64,000 bases of DNA from Streptomyces bambusae (GCF_020532645.1 NZ_JAJAUZ010000015.1:78430-142429); one strand, 5' to 3'; positions 25,094 through 35,071 are shown, counted from the stretch's first letter. Translations and numbers: made by a program. The notes: a model not told the origin generated them from the letters alone.

Positions 25094-26719
25094 GTGTCCC
25101 CCCGTCTCGTCCTGCTCTCCGCCCGCCTCCTCGACCCCGCCACCGGCGCGCTCCTCCCCGAGACCGCACTCGCCGCGACCGGCGGACGGATCACGGCACT
25201 CGGCGACGACACCGCCGTCCGGGCGCTCGCCGGCCCCGCCACGACGGTCGTCGACCTCAAGGGGGCCGTCGTCACCCCCGGCCTCGTCGACGGGCACATC
25301 CACCCCGTCTCCGGCGCCGAACTCACCCACGGACTCGACCTGTCGGCCTGCACCGACGTCGACCAGGTCCGCGAGGCACTGGCCGCCGAAGTGCGGCGCC
25401 TCGCGCCCGGTGACTGGCTGAGCGCCTGGGGGCTGGACCCGAACGTGTTCGGGGAGCGGCCCGTGGAGACGGCCCCGTTCGACGCCGTCCTCGACGGCGT
25501 GCCCGCGGTGCTGCTGCTCTTCGACGCGCACTCCATGCTGGCCAGCCGGCGCGCCCTCGAACTCGCCGGCGTCGACGGGCCCCGCCGCTTCGACCAGGCA
25601 TCCGCCGAAGTGGTCTGCAGCCCCGACGGCCGGCCCACCGGGCTGCTCCTGGAGGACGCCGCCTGCGACCTCGTCGAACGCGTCGCCCCCCGGCCCACCC
25701 GCGAGGAGCGCCGCGACCGGCTCGCCGCCGCCCTGCGGAAGATGGCCGCGGCCGGCCTCACCGGCGGCCACGCCATGGACGCCAACGGCGACAGCCTCGC
25801 CTTCTACCGCGAGCTCGACGAGACCGGCCGGCTCCCCCTGCGCCTGCGCGTCGCCCCCTGGTGCCAGCCCGGCACCGACACCGACGGGGTAAGGGCCCTC
25901 ATCACGCAGCAGGGCGAGGGCGGCGCGCTGTGGCGGACCGACGGCGTGAAGATCTTCATGGACGGGACCATCGACAACGGCACCGCCTGGCTGGAACGCC
26001 CCGACTGCCACGGTGAGTCCCGGCACGCGTTCTGGCCCGACCCCGAGGTCTACACGCAGACCGTCGCCGCGCTCCACCGGGCCGGCGTGCCCACCGCCAC
26101 CCACGCGATCGGCGACGCCGCCGTACGGCACGTCCTCGACGCCGTCCGGAAGGCGCAGGGCGGCGGCGGGCCACGCGTGCGGCACCGGGTCGAGCACATC
26201 GAGACGGTGCCCGACGACACGCTGGCCCGGTTCGCGGAACTGGGCGTCATCGCCTCGATGCAGCCCACCCACTGCTGCGACTTCACCCGCGCCGACCACA
26301 CCGACAACTGGTCCCGCCGCCTCGGCGAAGACCGGGCAGCCCGCGCCTGGCGCTGCCGCGACCTGTGGGAATCCGGCGCCACCGTCGTCCTCGGCTCGGA
26401 CTGGCCGATCGCCCCGTACCCGCCGCTCGGTGTCATGGCCGGCGCCCGGCACCGCCGTCCCAGCCGCGACCTCACCCAGCCCCCGCACGGCCCCGACCAG
26501 GCCCTCACCGCCCTACAGGCCCTCCAGGGCATGACCGTCAACGCGGCCTTCGCCGCCGGCGAGGAAGACCGCGCGGGCCGGATCGCCGTCGGCCACCGCG
26601 CCGACCTGACGGCCTTCGCCGACAACCCCCTCACGGTGTCCGCCACCGACCTCCCGGACCTGCCCGTCCTGCTCACCGTCCTCGACGGGACGCCGACACA
26701 CCGTGCCGCGCACGTGTGA
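25094..26719 (+). CDS. YtcJ-like metal-dependent amidohydrolase
   Basis: 541 aa, amidohydrolase-3 type. VVTPGLVDGHIHPVSGAE (H-x-H at about residues 66-68) supplies the first metal ligands. VKIFMDGTIDNGTAWL, ATHAIGDAAVRHVLDA and RVEHIETVPDD supply later ligands, and LGSDWPIAPYPPL carries the catalytic Asp. Length and order match YtcJ. Family members hydrolyse cyclic or N-acyl amides and related bonds; the exact substrate is unknown. GGAGG precedes GTG 25094. It follows the TetR gene and faces an NCS1 permease, so the three probably form a small uptake and catabolic unit. Confidence 0.87.
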   Translation: MSPRLVLLSARLLDPATGALLPETALAATGGRITALGDDTAVRALAGPATTVVDLKGAVVTPGLVDGHIHPVSGAELTHGLDLSACTDVDQVREALAAEVRRLAPGDWLSAWGLDPNVFGERPVETAPFDAVLDGVPAVLLLFDAHSMLASRRALELAGVDGPRRFDQASAEVVCSPDGRPTGLLLEDAACDLVERVAPRPTREERRDRLAAALRKMAAAGLTGGHAMDANGDSLAFYRELDETGRLPLRLRVAPWCQPGTDTDGVRALITQQGEGGALWRTDGVKIFMDGTIDNGTAWLERPDCHGESRHAFWPDPEVYTQTVAALHRAGVPTATHAIGDAAVRHVLDAVRKAQGGGGPRVRHRVEHIETVPDDTLARFAELGVIASMQPTHCCDFTRADHTDNWSRRLGEDRAARAWRCRDLWESGATVVLGSDWPIAPYPPLGVMAGARHRRPSRDLTQPPHGPDQALTALQALQGMTVNAAFAAGEEDRAGRIAVGHRADLTAFADNPLTVSATDLPDLPVLLTVLDGTPTHRAAHV

Positions 26720-27024
26720 CCGAAGGCCTGTGACCGAGGGCCTGTGACCGGGGGCGGCGCCCGCCTGCGGGGCGCGTGACCGGCGCCCCCGACCCGGTGT
26801 CCCCCGCCTGGCAGGGCCTCGTGAGCCGGATCCCCGACGCGCTCGTCGGCCTCCGGAACCGCCGGATCCGCACCGGCGAACGGACCCCGGATCGCGGAGG
26901 GATTTCCTCCACGTCCGGTGTTCGTCACAGCCCCGCGGGCGGCGGGTGGCAGCCGCGGGGCCGGGCAGGAGATCCGTGCCGGATCACATCATCGGAGCAT
27001 GTGACGGCATCACGGGGGTTCATC
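26720..27024. other. Intergenic region with short direct repeats
   Basis: About 300 bases without a supported gene. At its left edge, GTGACCGARGGCCT is repeated at 26716 and 26730 with a partial third copy at 26744; the first copy overlaps the amidohydrolase stop codon. The remainder is open in one frame but lacks a ribosome site and coding character. Confidence 0.5.
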
Positions 27025-27723
27025 ATGCGTGCTGTTCGCACGGGACCGAAGACGTACGTGCTCGGAGCCGCGGCGCTGGCCGCGGTGCTGTCGGCCATCG
27101 CCTGCCAGGCGGACGGGAAGGACCGCAGGGACGGCGCCCGGCCGCCCGCCGCGCCCTCCGCCTCCCAGCCCGCCGCACCCGGCGGCGCCCCGTCCGGCGC
27201 GCCGAAGGCCACCGGATCCGCCGCACCCGGCCGCGGAACGGGCAAGAACGGCGGGACCGGCGACTCCGGCGGCAGCGGCACGACCGCACCCGTCGCCTGC
27301 TCCGCCGCGAGCATCGCCCTCACCGGGGAGTTCGAGCGGCAGGACAGCGGCCAGAACATCTTCCTGACGGCGGTCAACACCGGCAGCCGGCCCTGCACGC
27401 TCTACTTCTACCCGATCGCCTACTTCGGCCTCCCCGACGAGGTCCCGCCGCCGCCCATGGAGTCCCCGGCGGGCGCGCCCGCGACGATCCGGCCGGGGGA
27501 GAAGGCGTACGCGGCCGTCCGGCTGTTCCGCGGCGGCGCCCGGACCGACGCCGTGACCTCGCTGAAGATCGGCTTCCACGGCAAGGTCGCCAACGACGAG
27601 GTGGGCCGGCCGATGGCCGTGCGGCTGCCCGAAGGATTCCTGAACATCGACGACCACACCATGGTCACGTTCTGGAACCTGAGCGAGACCGCGGTCAAGA
27701 AGTACGCCTTCAAGGCCCGCTGA
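27025..27723 (+). CDS. Secreted or lipid-anchored DUF4232-like protein
   Basis: 232 aa. A basic start and hydrophobic helix (residues about 9-25) end at AIAC, giving either a weak lipobox or a cleaved signal peptide. Residues 28-90 are a Pro/Ala/Ser/Gly-rich spacer typical of cell-wall-crossing proteins. The C-terminal 140 residues (CSAASIALTGEFERQDSG, then NTGSRPCTLYFYPIAYFG, RPGEKAYAAVRLF) are the beta-rich DUF4232 type, with two Cys likely forming a disulfide. Function of DUF4232 is unknown; it sits outside the membrane. Monocistronic by spacing. Confidence 0.75.
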   Translation: MRAVRTGPKTYVLGAAALAAVLSAIACQADGKDRRDGARPPAAPSASQPAAPGGAPSGAPKATGSAAPGRGTGKNGGTGDSGGSGTTAPVACSAASIALTGEFERQDSGQNIFLTAVNTGSRPCTLYFYPIAYFGLPDEVPPPPMESPAGAPATIRPGEKAYAAVRLFRGGARTDAVTSLKIGFHGKVANDEVGRPMAVRLPEGFLNIDDHTMVTFWNLSETAVKKYAFKAR

Positions 27724-27847
27724 CAGCCGGGCCGGCCGGCCCGGCGCCCCACCGCACCGGCCCTTCCACCGGAAGCCCGCCGCCCGATCGGCCGCTCGTG
27801 CCGTGTCGTCGCGCGCCTCGCGGCGCGCGGCGTGGAAACGTCGGTGC

Positions 27848-28084
27848 ATGACCGAAGGCTCCGCACCGCACATCTCGCCCGCCCGCGTCACCGTCATGAA
27901 CGTCCTGCCGGGCACGCCGCCGTTCCGCATCGTGGAGATCGACGGCGAGATGGTCGGCAAGGCGACATCGATGACGGACGTCCTGGTGATCGCGGCCGAG
28001 GCCGGCGTCACCATCCACGACCTCGACGACTCCGACGAAGTCCGCTGGGTCGGCGGCGGCAAGTTCACGTGGAGCGCGTCCTGA
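27848..28084 (+). CDS. Small conserved-looking protein, 78 aa
   Basis: Begins MTEGSAPHISPARVTVMN and contains IVEIDGEMVGKATSMTDVLVIAAEAGVTIHDLDD (in parts), ending FTWSAS. The pattern of strand, helix, strand and normal codon use make it a convincing small gene. I do not recognise the family. No signal or membrane segment. It lies upstream of the AraC regulator with a 77-bp gap. Confidence 0.6.
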   Translation: MTEGSAPHISPARVTVMNVLPGTPPFRIVEIDGEMVGKATSMTDVLVIAAEAGVTIHDLDDSDEVRWVGGGKFTWSAS

Positions 28085-28133
28085 ACACCCGTTCCCGCCC
28101 CCGCTCCGCTGTGGAATCGTGGCATCCGCCCTG

Positions 28134-28149
28134 ATTGGTCTGGACCTGC
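28134..28149. promoter_or_regulatory. Chitin-regulon-like operator upstream of the AraC gene
   Basis: ATTGGTCTGGACCTGC, with core TGGTCTGGACCT at 28136-28147. It resembles both the DasR site (core TGGTCTAGACCA) and the repeated elements in Streptomyces chitinase promoters. It lies 13 bp before the AraC start codon. A second copy of the same type lies at 35072-35087. Confidence 0.5.
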
Positions 28150-28161
28150 CATGGAGGATCG

Positions 28162-29094
28162 ATGCGGACCACCACCGTCCTGCCCGGGACACCGTGCGTC
28201 GCCCCGCGCACCGGCGAACCGCCGCTGCACCGGCTGGAGCTGGCCGCGCCCGGCGCCGCGCCGTTCGCCGCCGGGTCGTTCGACGAAGTGGGCCCGCTGT
28301 CCCGTACCGACCATCCGCACCGGCACACGTTCTACGAGATCGTCCACGTCACCGCCGGCTCCGGCACGCACGTGGTCGACCTCGCCGAATGGCCGGTGCG
28401 GCCGCCGCAGCTCGCCGTGGTCCTGCCCGGGCAGATCCACTGCTGGCGGGACCAGCGCGGACTCGACGGCACCCTCGCCCTGTTCACCGAGGACTTCCTC
28501 GTCGACCACCCCGGCGACCGGGAGCTGCTGCGGAGGATCGGCCGGACCTGCTGGTTCGACCTGGACCCTGCGGAGCACGCCCGTACCGGACGGCTGATGG
28601 CCGAACTCGCCGCCGAGCACCGGCAGCGGGCGCCCGGCCACGAGAGCGTGCTGCGGGCCCTGCTGCACGTCCTCGTCGTCCGTGCGGCCCGGCTCCCGGC
28701 CGCCGGCGGCCCCTCGGCCCCGGCCGACCCCGGCGGCCCCGCCGTCGCCGACGCCTTCGTCCGGCTGGCGGCCCGCCGCGAGGCCGCCGCCTGGTCGGTG
28801 CGCGAGTGCGCCGAACGGCTCGGCGTGACCGCCGGCCACCTCAGCCAGAGCGTGCGCGCGGCCACCGGCCGCAGCCCCCGCCGCCTGCTGATCGAGGCCC
28901 GCGTGCACCAGGCCCAGCGCCTCCTCGCCCACACCGACCTGCCCGTGCGCCAGGTCGCGGCCCGGGTCGGGTACGCAGACCCCGCCTACTTCTGCCGGTT
29001 CTTCCGCCGCGAGACCGGGCGCACCCCCGGAGAGTTCCGAAAGCACCACAGTCGCCACCGCCCGTCCATCGAAGCCCCGCAGCTCCGCGCCTAG
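28162..29094 (+). CDS. AraC-family transcriptional regulator
   Basis: 310 aa. The N-terminal cupin carries HPHRHTFYEIVHVTAGSG and LPGQIHCWRD, the sensor-domain signature. The C-terminal 100 residues hold two HTH motifs: SVRECAERLGVTAGHLSQSVRAATGRSP and DLPVRQVAARVGYADPAYFCRFFRRETGRTP (each given in parts), with the classic AraC ending. GGAGG precedes ATG 28162. The dioxygenase gene starts 35 bp downstream on the same strand, so the regulator is probably co-transcribed with it or controls it. The inducer may be an aromatic or sugar. Confidence 0.88.
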   Translation: MRTTTVLPGTPCVAPRTGEPPLHRLELAAPGAAPFAAGSFDEVGPLSRTDHPHRHTFYEIVHVTAGSGTHVVDLAEWPVRPPQLAVVLPGQIHCWRDQRGLDGTLALFTEDFLVDHPGDRELLRRIGRTCWFDLDPAEHARTGRLMAELAAEHRQRAPGHESVLRALLHVLVVRAARLPAAGGPSAPADPGGPAVADAFVRLAARREAAAWSVRECAERLGVTAGHLSQSVRAATGRSPRRLLIEARVHQAQRLLAHTDLPVRQVAARVGYADPAYFCRFFRRETGRTPGEFRKHHSRHRPSIEAPQLRA

Positions 29095-29129
29095 GTTCGG
29101 TGCCGATCCGTCCCCCACGAGGAGCAGGC

Positions 29130-29969
29130 ATGGACCACGAATCCCACCCACCGCAGCCCGACCCGGCCCGGCTCGTGCCCCGCAAGGCCGTGCTGCGGGC
29201 CGCGCTCGCGGCCACCGCGGCCGTCCCCGTCGCCCTCATCGGCGGCCCGGCCCTGGCGCGCACCCTCACGGCCGGCGGCGTCGCCGTGCCGCTCACCCCG
29301 GCCTGCGACGACGGCGACCACCCGACGCCGCCGCAGACCGAGGGCCCGTACTTCAAGCCCAACTCGCCGATGCGCACCAGTCTGCTGGAGCCCGGCATGG
29401 CCGGCACCCGGCTGACGGTCACCGGCTACGTCTTCGGCCGGTCCTGCCTGCCGGTCTCCGGCGTGCTGATGGACTTCTGGCAGGCCGACGCCAACGGCGC
29501 GTACGACAACGCGCGGTACCGGCTGCGCGGTCACCAGTTCACCGACTCGCGCGGCTCGTTCGCGCTCACCACCATCGTCCCCGGCCTCTACCCGGGCCGC
29601 ACCCGGCACATCCACGTCAAACTGCAGGCGCCGGGCCGTCCCGTGCTGACGACGCAGCTGTACTTCCCGAACGAGCCGCGCAACAACACCGACAGCATCT
29701 TCGACCCGCGGCTGCTGATGACCGTCCGCGACGCCGGCGGCGCCCGCGAGGCGGCCTTCGACTTCGTCCTCGACGTCCCCCAGGGCCCGGGCCCGACTCC
29801 GACGCCGACCGGCAGCACGCCGCCCGGCGGCACCTGGACCGTGGGCACGACGTACCGGGCGGGGGACCGGGTCACCTACGGCGGGCGCGGCTACGTCTGC
29901 CTCCAGGCCCACACGGCCAACCCGGGCTGGGAGCCCCCGAACGTCCCCGCCCTGTGGCGGGCCGCCTGA
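29130..29969 (+). CDS. Secreted intradiol dioxygenase with C-terminal CBM5/12
   Basis: 279 aa. The N-terminus has RKAVLRAALAATAAVPVAL, a Tat-like signal with an Arg-Lys pair. Residues about 65-220 are an intradiol ring-cleavage dioxygenase. The ferric ligands are visible: Y125 (GAYDN), Y154 (GLYPGR), H160 and H162 (RHIHV). After a Pro/Thr linker, residues 232-279 form a CBM5/12 (chitin-binding type 3) domain with TYRAGDRVTYGGRGYVCLQ. Such enzymes open catechols outside the cell; the binding module would hold it on polysaccharide, fitting attack on lignin- or cuticle-derived catechols. Fusions of this kind are known in biomass-degrading Streptomyces. It converges on a protease with an almost identical binding module. 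Confidence 0.9.
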   Translation: MDHESHPPQPDPARLVPRKAVLRAALAATAAVPVALIGGPALARTLTAGGVAVPLTPACDDGDHPTPPQTEGPYFKPNSPMRTSLLEPGMAGTRLTVTGYVFGRSCLPVSGVLMDFWQADANGAYDNARYRLRGHQFTDSRGSFALTTIVPGLYPGRTRHIHVKLQAPGRPVLTTQLYFPNEPRNNTDSIFDPRLLMTVRDAGGAREAAFDFVLDVPQGPGPTPTPTGSTPPGGTWTVGTTYRAGDRVTYGGRGYVCLQAHTANPGWEPPNVPALWRAA

Positions 29970-29987
29970 CGCTCCCGCCCGAGCAGA

Positions 29988-30027
29988 CCGCCGGCCCCCG
30001 TCGAGGAAGCGACGGGGGCCGGCGGCG
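29988..30027. terminator. Bidirectional terminator
   Basis: A strong stem of GCCGGCCCCCGTC with GACGGGGGCCGGC, extended at both ends, sits between the convergent dioxygenase and protease genes and can serve both strands. Confidence 0.85.
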
Positions 30028-30037
30028 TGTCGGCGGG

Positions 30038-33000
30038 TCAGATGCGACCCCACAGCGCCGGCACGTTCGGCGGCTCCCAGCCCGGGTTGGCCGTGTGGCC
30101 CTGGATGCACCGGTACCGGACGCCCTCGTACGTCACGACGTCCCCGGCGGCGTACGTGCCGCCGACCTTCCAGGTCGTCTCACCGCCGCCGCCACCGGTC
30201 ACGGTGAGCGTGTACGTGGTGGTGTGCGTGACCTCGCCGGCACCCGTCAGGGTGAGGGTGTACGTGCCGCCCGCGGTGCCCGCGGCGACCTGCACCGTGG
30301 CGGTTGCCGACTGGCCCGAGACCACCTGCGACGGGCTGAACGACACCGTCACGCCGGCCGGCGCGCCCGAGGCGGACAGCCGTACGTTCTGCGCGGTGCC
30401 GCTGACGGTGGCGGTGTTCACGGTGACGGTCGCCGAGGAGCCGGGGTCGGCGGTGCCCGCCGACGGGCTCGCGGCGATCGAGAAGTCGTTCACCGGCGTC
30501 GGGGTGTCCCCGACCGACGTCTTCCAGATCGTGTACGCGATCCCGTCCGCGCTCCGGTTCAGCGCGGTCGCGTTGATGTTGCTCGTGGTGTCGCACGCGG
30601 AGTGGTAGCAGGGGTCGTACGCGCGGCCCGCGGTGCCGCCCCACTTGGCGGCCTCCGCCGCGGACTTCACGGCCGAGGCGCCGGTGGCGTACCCGGAGGT
30701 GGGGATGCCGGCCTGCTGGAACGAGTAGTCGTCCGAGCGGCCCTGCCCCTCGACGTTCTCCTGCGGGGCCAGGCCCAGCGAGTCCCAGTACGTCTTCATC
30801 GGTGCCGCGGCCGCCGAGTTGAGGTTGTTGACGAAGTAGCCGGCGTTGGTCGAGGCGACCATGTCGAAGTTGTAGTACGCCTTGATCTTCGCGCGCTCGG
30901 CGGCGGACAGCGACCGCGTGTAGAAGGCCGAGCCGCGCAGGCCCTGTTCCTCGTCGGTCCACCAGCCGAACCGGACCCGGCTCTTCATCGTCGGGTCGGC
31001 CTTCGCCAGCGCGAGCGCCGCCTCCAGGAGCGCGGCGGAGCCGGAACCGTTGTCGTTCATGCCCGGTCCTGCGGCCACCCCGTCGAGGTGGGCGCCGAAC
31101 ATGTACACGCTGTTGGCGTCGCCCTTGGGCCATTCGGCGATCAGGTTGTTGCCCGCGCCCGCGGTGCAGCCGGAGGTGCAGGTCTGCTCGGTGACGGTGA
31201 AGCCTGCGGCCTGGAGCCGGCCCTTCACGTAGGTGAGGGAGGCCCGGTAGCCGGCGCCGGTGGAGCGGCGGTTGCCGCCGTTCTGCTGGGCGGCGGCGGA
31301 CAGCTGTGACAGGTGCGCCTGCACGTTGGCGACGTCGACGTCCGGCGGGGTGGACGGGTTGCCGGTGCCGCCGCCGACCCGCAGCGTGTACTGCGCGCTG
31401 TGGGTCCTGGCCCCCGCGGTGCCGGTGATGCCGATGGTGTAGGTGCCGGCGGTCGTGCCGGCCGAGGCCGAGACCGTCATGGCGGAGCTTGCGCCGGAGG
31501 TGACGGTCGACGGGCTGAAGGAGACGCTCACCCCGGCGGGCGCGCCGGACGCGGTCAGCGACACCTGCTGGGCGGTGCCGGTGACGGTCGTGGTGTCGAC
31601 GGTGGTCCGGACCGAGGAGCCGGCCTCGACCTCGCCGGAGGCGGGGCTCACCGCCAGCGAGAAGTCGTTCTGCTGGCCGCCCGTACACGTCGGGTCGGCG
31701 GGCTGGGCGGTGACGCTGACCGCGTCCCAGGCCGCCTTCGTGGCGTTGAACAGGCCGCAGTCGGGGTCGAGGTTCTTGGCCGTGGTCAGGGTGGCGGTGC
31801 GGTAGCGCTTGTACGTCATGCCGCTGGTCTTGAGCAGCATCGCGCCGTAGAAGATCTTGCCGGCGGTGCGGATGCCGACACCGGTGACGGTGGAGCCGTT
31901 GCAGGTGGAGCTGGAGGGCTTGCCGCCGCCCGGGTTGGACCCCTCGGCGAGCAGGTAGAACCAGTGGTTGAGCGGGCCCGCGGCCGCGTGCTCCTCGGTG
32001 CCGGGGATGGCGGCGGAGTAGCAGGCGGGGTGGTTCAGGGCCGCCGGGTTGTACATGTTGCGGATCGGGCCGCGGCCCTGGAGGTTGACCATCTCGCCGA
32101 CGGTGTAGTCGGGCACGTCGAACGGCGCGGACTGGTCGGTGTACGCCTCCGTGAGCGCGCCCATGATGTCGCCGGTGCCCTCGCCCAGACCGCTCTCGTG
32201 GTTGGCGCCGCCGGGAGTGTTGGAGTCGAGGCCGTGGCCGAACTCGTGGCCGATCACGTCCATGCCGGCGATCCACTCGTTGGCACTGTTGTGGCCGATG
32301 GTGACCGTGGAGCCGTCCCAGTACGCGTTCAGCTGGTTGAGCCCCACCCGCACCGGCCAGCTGCCGCCGTTGCCGTTGTGCCCGTTGCGGCCGAGCCAGT
32401 TCTTGAGCATGTCCGACTGCTTCTGCGCGGCGTACATCGAGTCCACGCAGCCGGTCTCGCGGCTCTTCGGGTCGCCGTTGCCCCAGTCGTCGGTGGCCTT
32501 GGAGTACACCCCGCCGTTGTAGTCCGAGCAGGCCAGGCCGGTCCGGCCGGGGTCGCGCAGGACGTACGAACTCCCCGAGCGGGAGGTGTCGATGGTCAGC
32601 GGGTCGGGGCCGTTCCACTTGCTGTGGCCGGTGCCGGCGCGCACGTCGTCGTAGCTGTCGGCGACCTTGCCGGTGCGGGCGTCGACGAACACGTGCAGCC
32701 TGCTGGGCACACCGGCCCGGGTGCGGCCGGTCAGCACGGATTCCCAGGCGAGCACGGGCCGGTCGTCCCGGACCCGGACCACCAGGCGCGGCGCGCCGGC
32801 CCGTTCGACCCGTGCCAGCCGGGTCCGGGCGGTGCCGGCGGCGCGGGCGGCCGTCACTTCCGGCTTCGTGGACAGGGCGAGCCGGCGGGTGGTGGCGGAG
32901 CGGACCGCGCGCACCCTGCCGTTTCCGTCGGCGAGGACGACGGCGTCGCCGCCGACCACGGGCAGGCCGCGGTAGGTGCGCTCGTAGGCGACGGAGTACA

Positions 33001-33244
33001 GGCCGTTCACCCACGGGGTGACCAGGTGCCGGTCGTACTGCTCGTCCGGGCCCTTGGCCAGGGTGTCGAGGCCGCTGCGCGCGGCCCGGTCGGCGGCGGT
33101 GACGGCGCGGGCGGCCGGCGTCGGCTCCGGGGTGCTCGCCGGGGGTGCGGCCGCGTGCGCCGCGGAGGCGAGGGTGGCGGGTACCGCCACTCCTGTGAGG
33201 GTCATGGCCAGGGACACCCCGGCCACCACCATCCTTCTCAGCAT
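30038..33244 (-). CDS. Secreted M4 metalloprotease + M28 aminopeptidase + CBM5/12 fusion
   Basis: 1068 aa. A Sec signal peptide covers about residues 1-32. The FTP/PepSY-type propeptide (about 45-215) precedes an M4 thermolysin-like domain with HEFGH at 333-337 and Glu355 in GEGTGD, to about 545. An Ig-like domain (about 555-645) follows. An M28 aminopeptidase has H719 in [14 protein letters not shown] and WWTDEEQG, ending near 925. A second, closely similar Ig-like domain and a CBM5/12 (about 1022-1068) with [14 protein letters not shown] complete it. Endo- and exopeptidase on one chain would release amino acids from a surface the CBM grips, such as chitin-bound protein. AAGGAG precedes ATG 33244. 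GTCATG-TG-CATGAC at 33288-33301 is a possible operator. Confidence 0.92.
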   Translation of the reverse strand: MLRRMVVAGVSLAMTLTGVAVPATLASAAHAAAPPASTPEPTPAARAVTAADRAARSGLDTLAKGPDEQYDRHLVTPWVNGLYSVAYERTYRGLPVVGGDAVVLADGNGRVRAVRSATTRRLALSTKPEVTAARAAGTARTRLARVERAGAPRLVVRVRDDRPVLAWESVLTGRTRAGVPSRLHVFVDARTGKVADSYDDVRAGTGHSKWNGPDPLTIDTSRSGSSYVLRDPGRTGLACSDYNGGVYSKATDDWGNGDPKSRETGCVDSMYAAQKQSDMLKNWLGRNGHNGNGGSWPVRVGLNQLNAYWDGSTVTIGHNSANEWIAGMDVIGHEFGHGLDSNTPGGANHESGLGEGTGDIMGALTEAYTDQSAPFDVPDYTVGEMVNLQGRGPIRNMYNPAALNHPACYSAAIPGTEEHAAAGPLNHWFYLLAEGSNPGGGKPSSSTCNGSTVTGVGIRTAGKIFYGAMLLKTSGMTYKRYRTATLTTAKNLDPDCGLFNATKAAWDAVSVTAQPADPTCTGGQQNDFSLAVSPASGEVEAGSSVRTTVDTTTVTGTAQQVSLTASGAPAGVSVSFSPSTVTSGASSAMTVSASAGTTAGTYTIGITGTAGARTHSAQYTLRVGGGTGNPSTPPDVDVANVQAHLSQLSAAAQQNGGNRRSTGAGYRASLTYVKGRLQAAGFTVTEQTCTSGCTAGAGNNLIAEWPKGDANSVYMFGAHLDGVAAGPGMNDNGSGSAALLEAALALAKADPTMKSRVRFGWWTDEEQGLRGSAFYTRSLSAAERAKIKAYYNFDMVASTNAGYFVNNLNSAAAAPMKTYWDSLGLAPQENVEGQGRSDDYSFQQAGIPTSGYATGASAVKSAAEAAKWGGTAGRAYDPCYHSACDTTSNINATALNRSADGIAYTIWKTSVGDTPTPVNDFSIAASPSAGTADPGSSATVTVNTATVSGTAQNVRLSASGAPAGVTVSFSPSQVVSGQSATATVQVAAGTAGGTYTLTLTGAGEVTHTTTYTLTVTGGGGGETTWKVGGTYAAGDVVTYEGVRYRCIQGHTANPGWEPPNVPALWGRI

Positions 33245-33523
33245 CGTGGCTCCTTGTGAGAGGTCGTGAAGCTCCACCCGGCAGGCGGTCATGTGCATGA
33301 CAGGCCTGCTCGTGGGTGTGCGGACCGGAGGTGTCGCCACCGGCCCGCGGAGAGGCGCGCCATGCCGCCGGGCTGGGCGGAACCCTCACACCGGCCCGCT
33401 CGCGGAACAACCGATTCCGGGCCCTCGTCCCGCTCTGTCACAAACTGGCAAGCCGGATTGCGGACCACGGGCCCCGGAATGCGGTCCTGGCCGCCCCTTC
33501 GGCACCCGGGCGCGAGGCGCCCG

Positions 33524-34954
33524 TCAGAAGCGGGCGTCGAGCAGCCGGCTCCGGTACTCGCGCACCTCGGGCACCGCTCCCCAGGCCGGGAACAGCCGCG
33601 CGTGGAGCCCGCGCAGCTCGGTGGACACCATCTGCTCCCGGGAGCGTGCCGCCGCACCGAGCACCGGGGCCGCGAGGGCCACCGCCGCGCCGGGATCGCC
33701 CGCGCACGCCCAGCAGTCGGCCAGGCGCAGCGTCAGCAGCAGCTGCGTGCCGCGCATCAGCGGCGGCAGCCGGGCGCGCGAGCGCGCCGTGGCATCGACC
33801 GCGCGCAGGGCGGTCGCCCGGTCGCCGGTCACCGCCGCGAGATCGCGCAGCGCCCCGCCGACCGCCGACTCCAGCCGCATCTCCCCCTCTGCGCCCGCCA
33901 GCCAGGGCGCCTCCAGCAGGTCGCGCGTCCCGAGCCGGGCGAACCTGCGGCGGGCCAGCACGATCTGCCGCCTGCACTCGGCCGCGTCCTGCCCGAGCGC
34001 GTGCCCGCGCGCCTGGTAGAGGTGCGACAGGGTCGCCACCCAGTGCCGCCGCGGATCCACCGCGCCGATCGCCTCCGCGTAGCCCACGGTCGCCGCCGCG
34101 TCCTCGTCGAGCCGGACCAGGGTGCACATGTCGCTGAGCAGCGTGGCGCGCGCCGAGGCGTCCCGGACGGCGTCCGCCCACCCCAGGCCGTGGCCGAACC
34201 ACGCCATCCCGATGCTGCTCTGCCCCCGCTGCATCCGCAGCCGCCCGGCCACCTGCGCGTACTGTGCGGCGAGCCGCAGCTGCCCGTACGGCAGCCGGCC
34301 GGCGGCGTTCACCTCCTCGGCCCACCGCACCACCGCCCTCAACAGCCCCTCCACCGTGCCCACTCCGTCCGTGGCGTCGCGGTGCAGGGCGTCCCGGATC
34401 AGGCAGGCCAGGGCGGCGGTCAGGCCGTGCAGCAGCTCCGCCTCCGGGTACGCGGGCCCGGTGAGGCGGGATCCGGCCGTGGTCAGTCCGCCCAGCAGCG
34501 ACGCCACTTCCGCCCGTTCGGGTACGGCGCAGCCGGCCGTGCCGTGGAGGGGGCACGGCAGGCCCTCGGCGGGCAGGGCCGCGGGCCACAGCAGGGGGTC
34601 CAGGGCGTCCTTGCCGCCCGTGCCGCCGTCGGTCCCGCCGGCCGTGCCGCCGCCGGGCAGCGCGCCGAACAGCCGCGGATCGGCCGGGGCGGGCGCAGGG
34701 CCGTACGGCACCTTGCGCGGTGCGGCGGCTATGGCCGCCAGCTCGCCGCCGGCCTCCAGCGTGGTGTCCAGCCGCCGGACCAGGCCGACCGGAGGCTCCC
34801 GCAGCCCTGCTTCGAGCCGGCTGATCAGGCTGTGGTGGTAGCCCACCCGCAGGCCGAGCTGCTGCTGGGTGAGACCGGCCTGGCGGCGCCAGGAGCGCAG
34901 GTGCCGGCCGAACTCTCCCCAGGCCTTTGCCTCCTGCGCCGACTGGATCGTCAT
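33524..34954 (-). CDS. XRE-family regulator with helical repeat domain
   Basis: 476 aa. Residues about 15-70 are an HTH_31-type XRE domain: LRSWRRQAGLTQQQLGLRVGYHHSLISRLEAG (in parts). The remaining 400 residues are Ala/Leu/Arg-rich helices arranged like tetratricopeptide repeats (for example LRLAAQYAQVAGRLRMQRGQ and WVATLSHLYQARGHALGQ). This layout is frequent in Streptomyces regulators of differentiation and secondary metabolism. GGGAGG precedes ATG 34954. It lies upstream of the giant protease in the same direction but 279 bp away, so it may or may not share its transcript. A chitin-regulon-like site lies 118 bp upstream. Confidence 0.85.
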   Translation of the reverse strand: MTIQSAQEAKAWGEFGRHLRSWRRQAGLTQQQLGLRVGYHHSLISRLEAGLREPPVGLVRRLDTTLEAGGELAAIAAAPRKVPYGPAPAPADPRLFGALPGGGTAGGTDGGTGGKDALDPLLWPAALPAEGLPCPLHGTAGCAVPERAEVASLLGGLTTAGSRLTGPAYPEAELLHGLTAALACLIRDALHRDATDGVGTVEGLLRAVVRWAEEVNAAGRLPYGQLRLAAQYAQVAGRLRMQRGQSSIGMAWFGHGLGWADAVRDASARATLLSDMCTLVRLDEDAAATVGYAEAIGAVDPRRHWVATLSHLYQARGHALGQDAAECRRQIVLARRRFARLGTRDLLEAPWLAGAEGEMRLESAVGGALRDLAAVTGDRATALRAVDATARSRARLPPLMRGTQLLLTLRLADCWACAGDPGAAVALAAPVLGAAARSREQMVSTELRGLHARLFPAWGAVPEVREYRSRLLDARF

Positions 34955-35071
34955 GGCCCCTCCCATCGGAGGCGCACTCGCCTCCGGCAGCGTGACACCG
35001 GACTCTGCGCCACTGGTCAGCACAGGGCAGCCGGTGTGCCGCGTCAATCGGCTTGGCCGAAACACGCCGGA

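Noticed and set aside
30180..33410. A second long minus-strand frame over the M4-M28 protease
   Set aside because: Arg/His-rich shadow frame; the other frame has the signal peptide and both protease active sites.
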